64,000 nt of DNA from Planotetraspora kaengkrachanensis (GCF_016862895.1 NZ_BONV01000001.1:372001-436000); one strand, 5' to 3'; numbered from the stretch's first letter, positions 15,350 through 24,803 are shown. Translations and numbers: made by a program. Notes: generated by a model not told the origin, from the letters alone.

Positions 15350-16855
15350 CTACTGCTTGGTGACGGCGCCGCTGACGCGGGACTTGAGACCGGTGACCCG
15401 CCGGAACATGTCCCACCAGAAGGGGGCTCCGAACAGGACCGCCACCAGGGTGAGGAGGAAGCCGGGCCAGTGGCCCGGCGACGACAGCCGGTCCCACCAG
15501 CCGCCGCCGTGCCATTCCCACTGCGGGCCGGCGTCGCCGCTGCTCATGGTCACGCTCACGGGCGCGTTCGCGAAGATCTTGACGAAGGCCGGCGTGCTCA
15601 GCACCTCCGTCACGCACGTGTAGGTGTCCTGGCCGGGCGCGCACTGGTCCTGGAAGGGCTTGAGCGCCTCCTCCCCCGACTGGGCGAAGGCCGTGACCGC
15701 GCTCCGGTAGGCGTTGTCGTTGAGCAGCGTCTTGCCGTACTCGAGGGCGTCCATGCTGAACACGAGCGTCACGACCAGCGACAGCAGCGCGACGACCCAG
15801 CGGACGTACCGCTTGTAGAGCATGGACAGCCGCTGCATCTCGCCGTCGAACCACTCCTCGACCCCGCGGCGGAAGGCCTCCATGTCCGCGTCGGCCTTGT
15901 CCCAGACGGCCTTGAGCGGACGGTAGATCGGGCTCTTGAGCTGGTCGAGGTCGCGCATCAGCGGCTCGACGCCGCCGTGCTCGGTGGCGATCTCCATGAG
16001 CGCCACGGCGAAGCGCGCCGGCGGGATGTCGGCGATGCTGGTCTTGCCGCGCCTGGAGTGGTCGATCTCCTGGAGTCGCTCATGGAGCAACTCGGCCATC
16101 GACTTGCCCTGCCCGGGCGCCGCCACCTGCGCGGCGGCGACGCTCTCCCCCGCCTCCGTGCTCGGCTCGGCGGCCGCGGCGGCGGTCTCCTCCGGCTGCG
16201 CGATCGGCCCGGCGACGCTCTCCCCCGCCTGCGCGGCGGGCGCCCGCTCCTCGTCGTCGGCCTGGTCGGCCCCGTGCGCGGGGTCCGCCGGGTCGATCTC
16301 GGCGGTGACGACCCCGTCGCCGGTGCCGTCGGCCGGCAGCACCTGCCCGGTGGCCGCGCTCTCGGGCGGAGCCGCGCCCGCCGGCGCTCCCGCGGGGACG
16401 GGGTCCGACTGAACGGCCTGCGCCGCCGCGACCGAGTCGGGGGCGGCGGCGAGTGGTGGGCTCTGGGACGGCGCAGGCAACGGGCTGAAGGCGGGCCTAG
16501 GGTCCGCGCCGAAAGGCAGCTTGGCGAACACGCCGAGCACGGTGGCGGGCAGCCGGGACCGTCCCTCCTCCGACGGCGGCAGCAGGTCCATGAGCGGGGC
16601 CCGCAGCCTACGCCCGAGCCCCTTCAGCATGTCGAGCAGCCGTTCCAGCATCCGGATGAAGAACGAGGGCCTTTCCCCGGTCTCAGCGCCGTCGAGCGTG
16701 TCGCGAAGGTATGCCCATAAGAACTTGCTGCGAATTCCGAGCAGCCTGACGATGCCCTCGTTGAGTCCGCTGACCAGCAACGACAACAACAGGAAGGCGA
16801 GAATGAGACCGATTGCCAGGTCTACGTAATACGAGATCAATAAAATCACCCGCAC
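15350..16855 (-). CDS. Uncharacterised multi-domain membrane protein
   Basis: 501 residues from a GTG at 16855. I do not recognise a named family. An N-terminal helix (YVDLAIGLILAFLLLSLLVS) is followed by NEGIVRLLGIRSKFLWAYLR, a pattern seen in uncharacterised bacterial membrane proteins. Residues about 130-245 are an Ala/Pro/Glu-rich disordered linker. Then come a cytosolic helical domain (PARFAVALMEIATEHGGVEP), a second membrane pair near RWVVALLSLVVTLVFSMDAL, an extracytoplasmic loop with two Cys, and a C-terminal helix near PGFLLTLVAVLFGAPFWWDM. Codon 5 is a rare TTA, so bldA-type control is conceivable. Confidence 0.7.
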   Translation of the reverse strand: MRVILLISYYVDLAIGLILAFLLLSLLVSGLNEGIVRLLGIRSKFLWAYLRDTLDGAETGERPSFFIRMLERLLDMLKGLGRRLRAPLMDLLPPSEEGRSRLPATVLGVFAKLPFGADPRPAFSPLPAPSQSPPLAAAPDSVAAAQAVQSDPVPAGAPAGAAPPESAATGQVLPADGTGDGVVTAEIDPADPAHGADQADDEERAPAAQAGESVAGPIAQPEETAAAAAEPSTEAGESVAAAQVAAPGQGKSMAELLHERLQEIDHSRRGKTSIADIPPARFAVALMEIATEHGGVEPLMRDLDQLKSPIYRPLKAVWDKADADMEAFRRGVEEWFDGEMQRLSMLYKRYVRWVVALLSLVVTLVFSMDALEYGKTLLNDNAYRSAVTAFAQSGEEALKPFQDQCAPGQDTYTCVTEVLSTPAFVKIFANAPVSVTMSSGDAGPQWEWHGGGWWDRLSSPGHWPGFLLTLVAVLFGAPFWWDMFRRVTGLKSRVSGAVTKQ

Positions 16856-17027
16856 CGTTGATACACCGTGGCAACCTCTGGGCGCAACGCTTCAGATAAT
16901 CACGATCTGACCCCTGAGCACCGGTGGCCCCGGCGGTTCAGCGCATATATGACAGATCGTCCCGCGGGCCCACGAACACCGCATGACAATTGCCAGAAAA
17001 ATGCGTATTGAAGAAAGGCCGACCCGT

Positions 17028-20000
17028 TCAGTCTTCGTACAGCAGGCGTTCCGCGACGGCCCGCGCCCTCCGCGTGGCCCTGCGGTAATCCTCGATGAGG
17101 TCCTCGGATCCGTCAGGCGGGTACCCGAGCGCCCGGGAGATAAGGACGCGCTCCTTCACCGCTCCGGGAATGCTGTCGGCGGCCCGGCCGCGCACCAGCA
17201 TGATGGCGTCGCGGACACGCGAGGCGAACCGCCACGCCTCCGCGAGCACGGCTTCGTCCGCCTGCTCCAGCAGGCCCTCCGCGGCAGCGGCGCGCAGGGC
17301 GTCGAGGGTCCGCGTCGTCCGCAGGGCCGGTACGGCTCCCGCGTGCCTGAGCTGGATGAGCTGGGCCACCCACTCGACGTCGCTGAGCCCGCCCCTGCCG
17401 AGCTTGGTGTGGAGGGTCGGGTCGGCTCCCCGGGGCAGCCGCTCGGCCTCCATCCGGGCCTTGAGCTTGCGCATCTCCCTGACGGCCTCCACCGAGATGC
17501 CTTCAGGCGAATACCGCATCGGGTCGATGAGATCCATGAACTCGGCGCCGAGCCCGGCGTCTCCGGCGCAGAATCTGGCCCGCATGAGCGCCTGCGCCTC
17601 CCAGTGAGACGACCAGCGCTCGTAGTAGGCGCGGTAGGAGGCGATCGTGCGGACGAGCGGCCCCTGCCGTCCCTCCGGGCGGAGCCCCGCGTCGATCTGC
17701 AGCGGCGGGTCGGGGGCGGGCTGGGCGAGCAGCTTGCGCATCTCCTCGGCCACCGTCTGGGCCGCGACCGCGGCGTCCCTTTCCGGGACCCCCGGAAGCG
17801 GGGCGTGGACGAACATGACGTCGGCGTCGCTGGCGTAGGAGCTCTCCAGGCCGCCCAGCCGGCCCATCGCGATGACGGACAGCCGGGTGGGGAAGTCCTC
17901 CCGCCTGCCCTGGCAGACCTTGTTGATGGTCGCGTCCAGGGCGGCCTGGATGGTCACGTCGTTGAGCGACGACAGCGCCCCGCCGACCTCCTCGATGTCG
18001 ATCAGCCCGAACAGGTCGGCGCACGCCGTACGCAACAGCTCCTTGCGGCGCAGCGCCCGGATGGCGGTGACGGCGGTCTCCGCATCGGCGCCGTGGCGGT
18101 TGACGGCGGACGCCGCCTCCCCCGCCAGCGTCGACGCGGGCCGTACGGCGAGCTCGCTCGTCTCGCCGAGCATCCCGACCGCTTCCGGGGCGTGGAGCAG
18201 CATGCCGGTAACGTAGCGGCTGGTGCCGAGCACCCGGGCCAGCCGCTCCGCGACGGCGGTCTCGTCCCGGAGCAGCCGCAGGTACCAGGGCGTGCTCCCG
18301 AGCTTGTCGCTGACCTGGCGGAAGCCGAGCAGGCCGGCGTCCGGGTCGGGGGCGTCGGCGAACCAGCCCAGCATGACCGGCAGCAGCGTGCGCTGGATGG
18401 CCGCGCGCCTGGACACCCCGCTGGTCAGGCCGGCGATGTGGCGCAGCGCGCCGTCCGGATCCGCGTAGCCGAGCGCTTCGAGCCTGGCCTTCGCGGCGGC
18501 GGCGGAAAGACGGGTCTCGGACTCCGGCAGCCGGGCGACCGCCTGCAGGAGCGGGCGGTAGAACAACTTCTCGTGCAGCCGCCGCACCTCGAGCGCGTGC
18601 CGCTTCCAGGTCGTGGTGAACTCCCCGACCGGGTCGGTGGTCATGCCGAGGCCGCGGCCGATCCTGCGCAGATCGGCGGTGTCGGAGGGCACCACGTGCG
18701 TACGGCGCAGCCGGTAGAGCTGGATCATGTGCTCGACCTGGCGGAGGAACGTGTACGCCTCGGCCAGGGCCTTGGCGTCGTCCCTGCCGACGAATCCGCC
18801 CCTGGACAGGGCGGCCAGGGCCGACAACGTCGCGCGGCGGCGAAGAAGGGGCTCCGAACGGCCGTGCACGAGCTGGAGCAGCTGCACGGCGAACTCGATG
18901 TCCCGCAGGCCTCCCGGCCCCAGCTTGATCTGCCGCTCCGCCTCGCTCGCCCGGACGTGGGCCTCGACGCGGCGGCGCATCGCCTGGACGTCCTCGACGA
19001 AGTGGGGGCGGGCGGCGGCCTGCCAGACCATCTCGTTGACGGCCGCGACGTACGCCTGTCCCAGTTCCAGGTCACCCGCGATCGGCCTGGCCTTGAGCAA
19101 GGCCTGGAACTCCCAGGTCTTGGCCCATCGGCGGTAGTACGTGAGGTGGCTGTCGAGGGTCCGCACGAGGGGGCCCATCTTCCCCTCGGGCCGGAGTCCG
19201 GCGTCCACCTCCCACAGGGAGCCTTCGGGCGTGCTGGTCGAGCAGGCCTTCATCATCGCCTGGGCGAGCCGGGTGGCCGTCTGCAGCGCCTTGGTCTCGT
19301 CGACGCCGTCCTTGGGTTCCGCCACGAACACGACGTCCACGTCGGAGATGTAGTTCAGCTCGCGTGCGCCGCACTTGCCCATCCCGATCACGGCAAGCCG
19401 CACGTCGCCTGAGTCGGGGGTCTCCGCCCTCGCGATGGCGAGGGCGGCGTCGATGGCCGCGCCGGCCAGGTCGGCGAGCGTGGCCGCGGTCTCGGCGAGC
19501 GTCGCGTCGCCTGCCACGTCCCGTGCGGCGATGTGCAGGACCCTGCTGCGGTAGGCCACGCGCAGCGCGTCCAGGGCGGCGCCCCTGCCTCCCGCGCCAG
19601 TCCCGGGCGCCGGCTGCGGCGACCCGTCCGCGACCGGCTGCGGCGGCCCGTCCGCGACCGGCTCCGCGTCCTCCGGGTCGGCGCCGACGGCGAGCAGCAG
19701 GTCCTCCCGCAGCTCCCGGTCCGTGGGCCGTCCCACGGCCTGGACGAACTGCAGGCAGTCGGGATGCCGGACGACGTGGTCGCCGAGGGCGGCGCTCAGC
19801 CCGAGGACGCCGAACAGTCTGCGGCGCAGCACCGGGTCGTCCCTGAACGTGCCGAGCACGCTCGGGTCGCGCTCGGCGAGACGGGAGACCGAGCCCAGCG
19901 CGAGGTCGGGATCGGCCGCGGCGACGAGATCGTCGAGCAGGTCGAAGTCGCCCACGGCCTCGGGGCCGAGCGCGTCGAGCAGCCGCTCGGCCCGGGCACC

Positions 20001-20093
20001 GTCGGCGAAGCCGAGGGCGGCCAGGCGGCCGGCTGTGGTCTGGATCCGGGGCGCCGTGGTAACCGTTCCTTCCTCGACGCCGGCGTCGATCAC
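17028..20093 (-). CDS. glnE: Glutamine synthetase adenylyltransferase/deadenylyltransferase
   Basis: Bifunctional enzyme that adds AMP to, and removes it from, glutamine synthetase according to nitrogen status. The GTG at 20093 has GGGAGG 5 nt upstream and gives about 1021 residues; the frame extends to 20183 with unlikely sequence. Two nucleotidyltransferase halves are present. The N-terminal (deadenylylating) half has GMGKCGARELNYISDVDVVF and VDAGLRPEGKMGPLVRTL; the C-terminal (adenylylating) half has AMGRLGGLESSYASDADVMF and IDAGLRPEGRQGPLVRTI. Each half is followed by a GlnD_UR-type helical domain (GPGGLRDIEFAVQLLQL; GRGGLSDVEWVAQLIQL). The length fits the family. It lies 7 kb from the glnA2-type gene, as in streptomycetes. 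Confidence 0.95.
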   Translation of the reverse strand: MIDAGVEEGTVTTAPRIQTTAGRLAALGFADGARAERLLDALGPEAVGDFDLLDDLVAAADPDLALGSVSRLAERDPSVLGTFRDDPVLRRRLFGVLGLSAALGDHVVRHPDCLQFVQAVGRPTDRELREDLLLAVGADPEDAEPVADGPPQPVADGSPQPAPGTGAGGRGAALDALRVAYRSRVLHIAARDVAGDATLAETAATLADLAGAAIDAALAIARAETPDSGDVRLAVIGMGKCGARELNYISDVDVVFVAEPKDGVDETKALQTATRLAQAMMKACSTSTPEGSLWEVDAGLRPEGKMGPLVRTLDSHLTYYRRWAKTWEFQALLKARPIAGDLELGQAYVAAVNEMVWQAAARPHFVEDVQAMRRRVEAHVRASEAERQIKLGPGGLRDIEFAVQLLQLVHGRSEPLLRRRATLSALAALSRGGFVGRDDAKALAEAYTFLRQVEHMIQLYRLRRTHVVPSDTADLRRIGRGLGMTTDPVGEFTTTWKRHALEVRRLHEKLFYRPLLQAVARLPESETRLSAAAAKARLEALGYADPDGALRHIAGLTSGVSRRAAIQRTLLPVMLGWFADAPDPDAGLLGFRQVSDKLGSTPWYLRLLRDETAVAERLARVLGTSRYVTGMLLHAPEAVGMLGETSELAVRPASTLAGEAASAVNRHGADAETAVTAIRALRRKELLRTACADLFGLIDIEEVGGALSSLNDVTIQAALDATINKVCQGRREDFPTRLSVIAMGRLGGLESSYASDADVMFVHAPLPGVPERDAAVAAQTVAEEMRKLLAQPAPDPPLQIDAGLRPEGRQGPLVRTIASYRAYYERWSSHWEAQALMRARFCAGDAGLGAEFMDLIDPMRYSPEGISVEAVREMRKLKARMEAERLPRGADPTLHTKLGRGGLSDVEWVAQLIQLRHAGAVPALRTTRTLDALRAAAAEGLLEQADEAVLAEAWRFASRVRDAIMLVRGRAADSIPGAVKERVLISRALGYPPDGSEDLIEDYRRATRRARAVAERLLYED

Positions 20094-20289
20094 GCCGGCC
20101 TCCCGCGGTGGGCTTTCCCCGTAACGGTACACATGGGATGAAAGCCTCCTCGCCTGGATCGGTCGCACACGCGCCGCGCACACGGTAACCCGCGAGGTGG
20201 TACGCCGTCCTTAGCGGTTTCTCAGCGTAATCAGCCCATCACGCGGATTGCACGCGCACTCGGCGCGTGTTCCCCGCGACGCGCTCCGC

Positions 20290-21066
20290 TCACAACGAGG
20301 GCGCCGCGTCGGCACGCGCGTCCGTGACGGCACCCGCTGCGGTGACGGCGCGAGCTTCGGTGGCGGACCGCTGGAAGATCTGCGCGGCGAACGCCTCGGC
20401 GAGCGGCCGCCAGGTCGCGCGCAGCTCCTCCTCGCCCTGTCCCACCTGGGCGTTCAGCTCGCCGACCTGGGAGTCGGGCAGGCCGCCCCCGCTGGTCCAG
20501 GACTCGAACACGCCCGCCGTGGCCTCCGGGTGGAACTGCACGGCCCACGCGCTCGCTCCCAGCCGGTAGGCCTGGTTGGGGTACTGGCCGCCGGTGGCCA
20601 GCCGTACCGCGCCGGGAGGCAGCGCTGTCATCGCGTCGTAGTGGTACTGCACCGCACGCAGGGGCCGGGCGGGAAGCGCGGAGAACAGGGGGTCGTCCCC
20701 GGCCTCGGGAAGCGCCACCACGTCGCACAGGCCGATCTCGAGACCGGCGTCGCCCCGCTCGACCGTGCCGCCGCACGCGATGGTCATGAGCTGGGCGCCC
20801 AGGCAGATGCCGAGGGTCGGCACGCCGTCCTCGACCGAGCGGGCGAGCAGCGCCCTCGTGGCCGGCAGCCAGCCGTACCCCTCGTCGTCCCACGCGGACG
20901 CCTCGCCGCCGAGGACGACCAGCCCGCGATCGGCGGTCTCCGGGACCGGGTCGCCCTTGTACGGCCGGACCACCTCGCAGTCGACTCCGGCGTCACGCAA
21001 CCAGCCGGCGAAGAAGCCGAGACCCGCCTCGGCCTCGTGTTCGATCACAGTGACTCGTTCCCGCAT
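20290..21066 (-). CDS. Class I glutamine amidotransferase
   Basis: 258 residues. A stand-alone GATase1 domain: GLVVLGGEASAWDDEGYGWL, the nucleophile Cys in TLGICLGAQLMTIACGG at about residue 88, and the His-Glu pair in AVQFHPEATAGVFESW at about 176-178. The C-terminal 40 residues are Ala-rich and variable. Such proteins release ammonia from glutamine or hydrolyse gamma-glutamyl amides, including gamma-glutamyl-polyamine-type compounds. Proximity to glnE and the glnA2-type gene makes a nitrogen or polyamine role plausible, but this is inference. Divergent from the hydrolase at 21134. Confidence 0.88.
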   Translation of the reverse strand: MRERVTVIEHEAEAGLGFFAGWLRDAGVDCEVVRPYKGDPVPETADRGLVVLGGEASAWDDEGYGWLPATRALLARSVEDGVPTLGICLGAQLMTIACGGTVERGDAGLEIGLCDVVALPEAGDDPLFSALPARPLRAVQYHYDAMTALPPGAVRLATGGQYPNQAYRLGASAWAVQFHPEATAGVFESWTSGGGLPDSQVGELNAQVGQGEEELRATWRPLAEAFAAQIFQRSATEARAVTAAGAVTDARADAAPSL

Positions 21067-21133
21067 GAGGCGAGCTTAGAGACAGTGCCCGGGGCACGAC
21101 ACTCCGGGAACGGCCTGCCGTAAAGTCCGAATC

Positions 21134-22000
21134 ATGAAATTTGATGACGTGGCTGTTCCGGGAGGCCACCTGCGGATCGCCAGGTTCGGCGAGGGACCGC
21201 GCCTGATCATCGCCGCACACGGCATCAGCGCCTCCCTGATGGCCTGGCGCACGGTGGCCGACGCGCTTCCGCCCGAGTGGTCCCTCATCGCTCCCGACCT
21301 GCGCGGGCGCGGTCACAGCACGGACGTGCCCGGCCCGTACGGCCTGCCCCGGCACGCCGAGGACCTCGAGCTGATCGCCCAGCACGTGGGGGCCGACGAG
21401 ACGAGCGTGCTCACCGGTCACTCGATGGGGGCGTACATCGCCGCGCTGCACGGCGCGCGGCGCCGCTACGCCCGGGTCGTGCTGGTCGACGGCGGGCTGC
21501 CACTGCCCCTTCCCCCCGGCGTGGACCCTGACGCGGCGCTGGAGGCCGCCCTCGGCCCCGCCCTCGCACGGCTCAGGCTGACCTATCCGAGCGTCGACGC
21601 CTATCTCGACTTCTTCCGCGCTCATCCCGCGTTCGCCGGCCACTGGACGCCCGACGTGGAGGAGTACGTCCGCTACGACGCCGACGGCGACGGCCTCGGC
21701 GGCGCCGTACGTTCGCGGGCGCGTGAGGACGCGGTACGGCACGACGGCCGCTGGCTCCGGACCGAGGTCGACATGATCGGGTCGGCGCTCGATGCGATCG
21801 AGTCGCCGCTGACCCTCCTGCGCGCGCCCCGGGACCTGCTGAACGAGGAGGGGGGCCTGCTTCCCGACGACATCACCGCCACATGGATGGAGAGGCTCCC
21901 CCGGATGCGGCACGAGCTCGTCGAGGACTGCAACCACTACACGATCATCTTCGAACCGCGGCGCGCGGCGGTGGTGGCCGACCACCTCACCACCGACTGA
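21134..22000 (+). CDS. Alpha/beta hydrolase
   Basis: 288 residues. Classic alpha/beta hydrolase: LIIAAHGISASLMAWRTVAD, LIAPDLRGRGHSTDVPGPYG, the elbow VLTGHSMGAYIAALHGARR with Ser at about 99, a cap domain at about 130-215, and a terminal His in DCNHYTIIFEPRR. The substrate is not predictable. Start ATG at 21134, 67 bp from the divergent amidotransferase start. Its stop codon runs almost directly into the first 53-bp repeat array. Confidence 0.88.
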   Translation: MKFDDVAVPGGHLRIARFGEGPRLIIAAHGISASLMAWRTVADALPPEWSLIAPDLRGRGHSTDVPGPYGLPRHAEDLELIAQHVGADETSVLTGHSMGAYIAALHGARRRYARVVLVDGGLPLPLPPGVDPDAALEAALGPALARLRLTYPSVDAYLDFFRAHPAFAGHWTPDVEEYVRYDADGDGLGGAVRSRAREDAVRHDGRWLRTEVDMIGSALDAIESPLTLLRAPRDLLNEEGGLLPDDITATWMERLPRMRHELVEDCNHYTIIFEPRRAAVVADHLTTD

Positions 22001-22013
22001 GCCGCGACCCCTC

Positions 22014-22184
22014 GCGCATGATCACGAACGACGAAGGCGCAGGCCGGACGGCCTGCGCCAGAAGTCGTGCATGATCACGCGCAGTGGAGGTGCAGGTCAC
22101 ACGGCTTGCGCCCGAACCTGTGCATGATCACGGGCGGAGAAGGGCGGGGCCGCGCCGCCCGCGCCCGAACCTGTGCATGATCAC
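22014..22184 (-). repeat. 53-bp post-stop repeat array, cluster 1
   Basis: Four cores related to GTGCATGATCAC (+ strand) start at 22014, 22067, 22120 and 22173, each exactly 53 bp apart. Read on the minus strand, the array begins 6 bp after the stop of the hotdog gene with GTGATCATGCAC, then CAGGTTCGGGCGC. The unit spanning 22026-22078 contains a perfect 10-bp stem (GGCGCAGGCC / GGCCTGCGCC). It fills the whole space between two convergent genes. Confidence 0.9.
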
Positions 22185-22190
22185 GGGGGG

Positions 22191-22979
22191 TCAGGGGCGG
22201 GGGGTGATCCAGGTCGCCTTGGCCGCCGCCACCAGGGTGCCGTCCACCTCGTAGACCGCGCTCACTCCGTGAAGCTTGCGGCCCTCGCGCCCGATCGCCC
22301 GGGCCACGACGGAATAGCTGCCGAGGGGGTACACCCGGCGGAACACCTGACCGGTCAGCCGGCCGAGCAGCGCCGAGCCCGCCGGCACGGAATCCGTCCC
22401 GGGCTCCTCGGAGGAGCCGTACTGGACCCAGCCGGTGGCGCAGTCGAGAGCGGACCAGATGATCGAGTCGGGGACGACCCCGTGCTCGTCGGTCACGCCC
22501 ACCGGAACACGCCACCCGGCGGCGACGAGATCGGTTCCCTCGACCGGCCCGGGGAAGATCCTCAGCCCGTCGCCCGGCTCACGCAGGCCGCACGCGAAGC
22601 AGCCCGCGATGGGGTGCCGGTGCCGGCCGCGGAACCCGTCCTCCGCCCGCGCGGCGTCGTTGAAGGGCACGAACGGCGGCGGCGTGAGCGCGTCCGCCGA
22701 ACCGCTTCCCGCGCCGTGGCCGAGCGCGACCGGGATGGCCTCCACCAGGTGCTGGTCGCCGAGGTTCAGCGTGACGGCGTTGCCGACGTGCTCGATCGTG
22801 ACCTCGGTCTCGAGCGGGACCGGTTTGTGCAGGGTGACCTCCACCGCCGAGGCATGCCCACCACCGGTGAGCGAACTCGCCAGAGTCCCCGCGATCCACC
22901 CGCCGTTGGCGATGCCCTCAGGTCCTCGGAACCGCTCCGGCACGGACAACACTGTCCGCAGCCCCGCAGCTGCCGTCAT
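22191..22979 (-). CDS. Hotdog-fold thioesterase-like protein
   Basis: 262 residues from the ATG at 22979 (a GGAGAG lies about 9 nt upstream; an in-frame ATG at 23000 is less likely). Two hotdog-like halves are suggested: PERFRGPEGIANGGWIAGTL with VEVTLHKPVPLETEVTIEHV, then HPIAGCFACGLREPGDGLRI followed by SIIWSALDCATGWVQY and GEGR-type strands. The C-x-x-C-G-x-x-x-P-x-x-G-L-x-I motif is typical of uncharacterised acyl-CoA thioesterase-like proteins of actinobacteria. The substrate is unknown. The gene is followed by a 53-bp repeat array. Confidence 0.7.
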   Translation of the reverse strand: MTAAAGLRTVLSVPERFRGPEGIANGGWIAGTLASSLTGGGHASAVEVTLHKPVPLETEVTIEHVGNAVTLNLGDQHLVEAIPVALGHGAGSGSADALTPPPFVPFNDAARAEDGFRGRHRHPIAGCFACGLREPGDGLRIFPGPVEGTDLVAAGWRVPVGVTDEHGVVPDSIIWSALDCATGWVQYGSSEEPGTDSVPAGSALLGRLTGQVFRRVYPLGSYSVVARAIGREGRKLHGVSAVYEVDGTLVAAAKATWITPRP

Positions 22980-23210
22980 TAGGCCGCACTCTCCCCACAT
23001 AAGTCTTATTACGGTCCATCCGCATCATGCATAACAAACGACCACATTTTACTCTTCCGTCTGCGCACAGCAGATCAGCGGGGGATGTCCCGGGTGTTAG
23101 CAGACTGTGACGATGCGGTGACGACTCGGCACCGGCGCACGCCCGATGCGGGAACGACGGGAGTCACGGGACGCGCGTGGCCGCCCGCCCGGAAAGGCGA
23201 GGAACGCGGA

Positions 23211-23295
23211 CTACAGGACGGGCAGGTGACGGCCGAGTTCACGCTCGGGCACCTGGCCGCGGTACTCCGCCCACTCGGCCCGCTTGTTGCGGAGG
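23211..23295 (-). repeat. Displaced glutamine synthetase 3' tail (att copy 3)
   Basis: On the minus strand this reads RNKRAEWAEYRGQVPEREL then GRHLPVL and a TAG stop, four residues different from the tail of the functional gene. The last 37 bases (23259-23295) are identical to the other two copies. It is the most diverged, hence probably the oldest, displaced attachment site. TTCGTAGCTGATCAC follows at 23319-23333 and recurs near copy 2. Confidence 0.85.
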
Positions 23296-23485
23296 GACAA
23301 ACCATACATGATCAGGACTTCGTAGCTGATCACAGACGGCCACCATTCCTATGAGACTGACCGTGGGTGACGCACGGTCGGCGGTGGAGAGGTCCTTCAT
23401 CGTTTCTCCGTGATGGTGCGGGTCCGCCTGCGGCGGCTGTGAAAATCGCTGTCCAATTGTTGGAAGGCGGTGATAGAGAGTCCGG

Positions 23486-24283
23486 GTGACAACGACCCTT
23501 GAGTTCCCCGCTCTGCTGCGATTGATCGACGAACGGTCGACTGCCTTCCGCGCCGCGGTCGCCTCCGCGCGCAGCCTCGACGTACAGGTGCCGACCTGCC
23601 CCGAGTGGACGCTGTTCGATCTGGCGCAGCACATCGGCGAGGGGCGCCGCGACTGGGCCGCCACCGTCGCCGCAGGGCCTGCTCCGGCCAAGTCCGCAGC
23701 GGAGGGCGCCCCGGCTGCGCCTCGGGAGCGCGAGGCGCTGCTGGCCTGGTTGGCGGAGTCCACGGAGCAACTGCTTGACGCATTGCGGAAGGCCGGCCCG
23801 GATCGCGGTTGCTGGACGTGGTGGGGGACATCGCAGTCGCCGCAGACCTCCGGTGCCGTAGCTCGGCACCAGCTCCTGCAGTTCGCGGTGCACACGTACG
23901 ACGCCCAGATCACCGTGGGTGCCCCGCAGCCGCTGCCGGACGAGGTGGCGCTCGACGGTGTCGACGAGTTCCTGTCCACCTGCGTCGCAACGACGAGTGC
24001 CTGGCCGCACAAGCCCGCTGCTGTCGACTTCCACGCCTCCGAGGGCCGCTCCTGGCGCCTCTTGCTCTCCGCCGACGGCGCACGGACCACCCGTCTTCCC
24101 GGGCTCGGCACCATATCGGCCACCGCTGCCGGCCAGGACCCGGACGCGGCCGCCGCCTCCGCTCGGGGCACGGCCAGCGAGCTGGTCCTCATCCTGCACG
24201 ACCGTATCCCGATCAACTCCCTGAAGCTCGACGGCGACCGACGTCTCTTCGAGCAGCTCAGCGCCTGGGACCCGGATGAGTAG
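23486..24283 (+). CDS. Maleylpyruvate isomerase-like (MDMPI/DinB superfamily) protein
   Basis: 265 residues from a GTG at 23486. The N-terminal DinB-like helical domain shows LLRLIDERSTAFRAAVASA, VPTCPEWTLFDLAQHIGEGR (with the metal-site His) and VARHQLLQFAVHTYDAQITV (second His pair). The C-terminal SCP2-like part includes HASEGRSWRLLLSADGART. Members of this mycothiol-dependent-type superfamily are common in actinobacteria; their substrates are mostly unknown. It is the only gene between att copies 3 and 2, so it appears to be cargo of the older element. Confidence 0.85.
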   Translation: MTTTLEFPALLRLIDERSTAFRAAVASARSLDVQVPTCPEWTLFDLAQHIGEGRRDWAATVAAGPAPAKSAAEGAPAAPREREALLAWLAESTEQLLDALRKAGPDRGCWTWWGTSQSPQTSGAVARHQLLQFAVHTYDAQITVGAPQPLPDEVALDGVDEFLSTCVATTSAWPHKPAAVDFHASEGRSWRLLLSADGARTTRLPGLGTISATAAGQDPDAAAASARGTASELVLILHDRIPINSLKLDGDRRLFEQLSAWDPDE

Positions 24284-24489
24284 GACGTGACGATGCGCCA
24301 CCTCGTAAGCCCCGGGGCATGCCTCCCGCCAACGGCTACAGCCACGGCTCCGCCGACGGCTGTTCTGGCGCTACACACTGGTCTGGCACCAGCGGTGAGC
24401 GGCCGCGCGGGCCGATGATGTCTGCGGCCGTAGCCCAGCGCGACGGAAAGGGCACGGCGGGCCATGGACGCCTTCTTCAACGACGACTC

Positions 24490-24507
24490 GTGTGCCCCGG
24501 ATGTGCC
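24490..24507. promoter_or_regulatory. Possible integrase arm-type site
   Basis: GTGTGCCCCGGATGTGCC contains two imperfect GTGTGCC repeats about 90 bp from att copy 2. A clearer copy lies on the other side at 24785. Tandem GTGTGCCC-like repeats near an att core suggest integrase arm-binding sites. Confidence 0.35.
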
Positions 24508-24593
24508 TTGATCTTCGATGGTGCGGAACCGTCCCTTCCGACGAGCCTTCCTCGATCACCGGGGAACGCTCGCCGGAAACGTGTTTCAGCAGG

Positions 24594-24678
24594 TCAGAGC
24601 ACCGGAAGGTAGCGGCCGAGCTCGTACTCGGTCACCTGGCGGCGGTACTCCGCCCACTCGGCCCGCTTGTTGCGGAGG
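24594..24678 (-). repeat. Displaced glutamine synthetase 3' tail (att copy 2)
   Basis: Positions 24607-24678 match 27181-27252 at 71 of 72 bases. On the minus strand the copy ends GRYLPVL and TGA, so the protein tail is identical to that of the functional gene while several bases differ synonymously and the stop codon is different. The identical 37-bp core is 24642-24678. Confidence 0.92.
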
Positions 24679-24784
24679 GACTAATCACGCCGGGCCGCTG
24701 CCTGCGGCGAAAGCCTGAACCACCGCGATGACCTGCAAAGGCTATCTCGGTGGTTCTCAACATTTCGTAGCTGATCACGGTGTC

Positions 24785-24803
24785 GTGTGCCCTCGGTGTG
24801 CCC
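24785..24803. promoter_or_regulatory. Possible integrase arm-type direct repeat
   Basis: GTGTGCCC-TCG-GTGTGCCC, a perfect 8-bp direct repeat with an 11-bp period, lies just beyond TTCGTAGCTGATCAC (24764-24778) on the far side of att copy 2. Confidence 0.45.
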
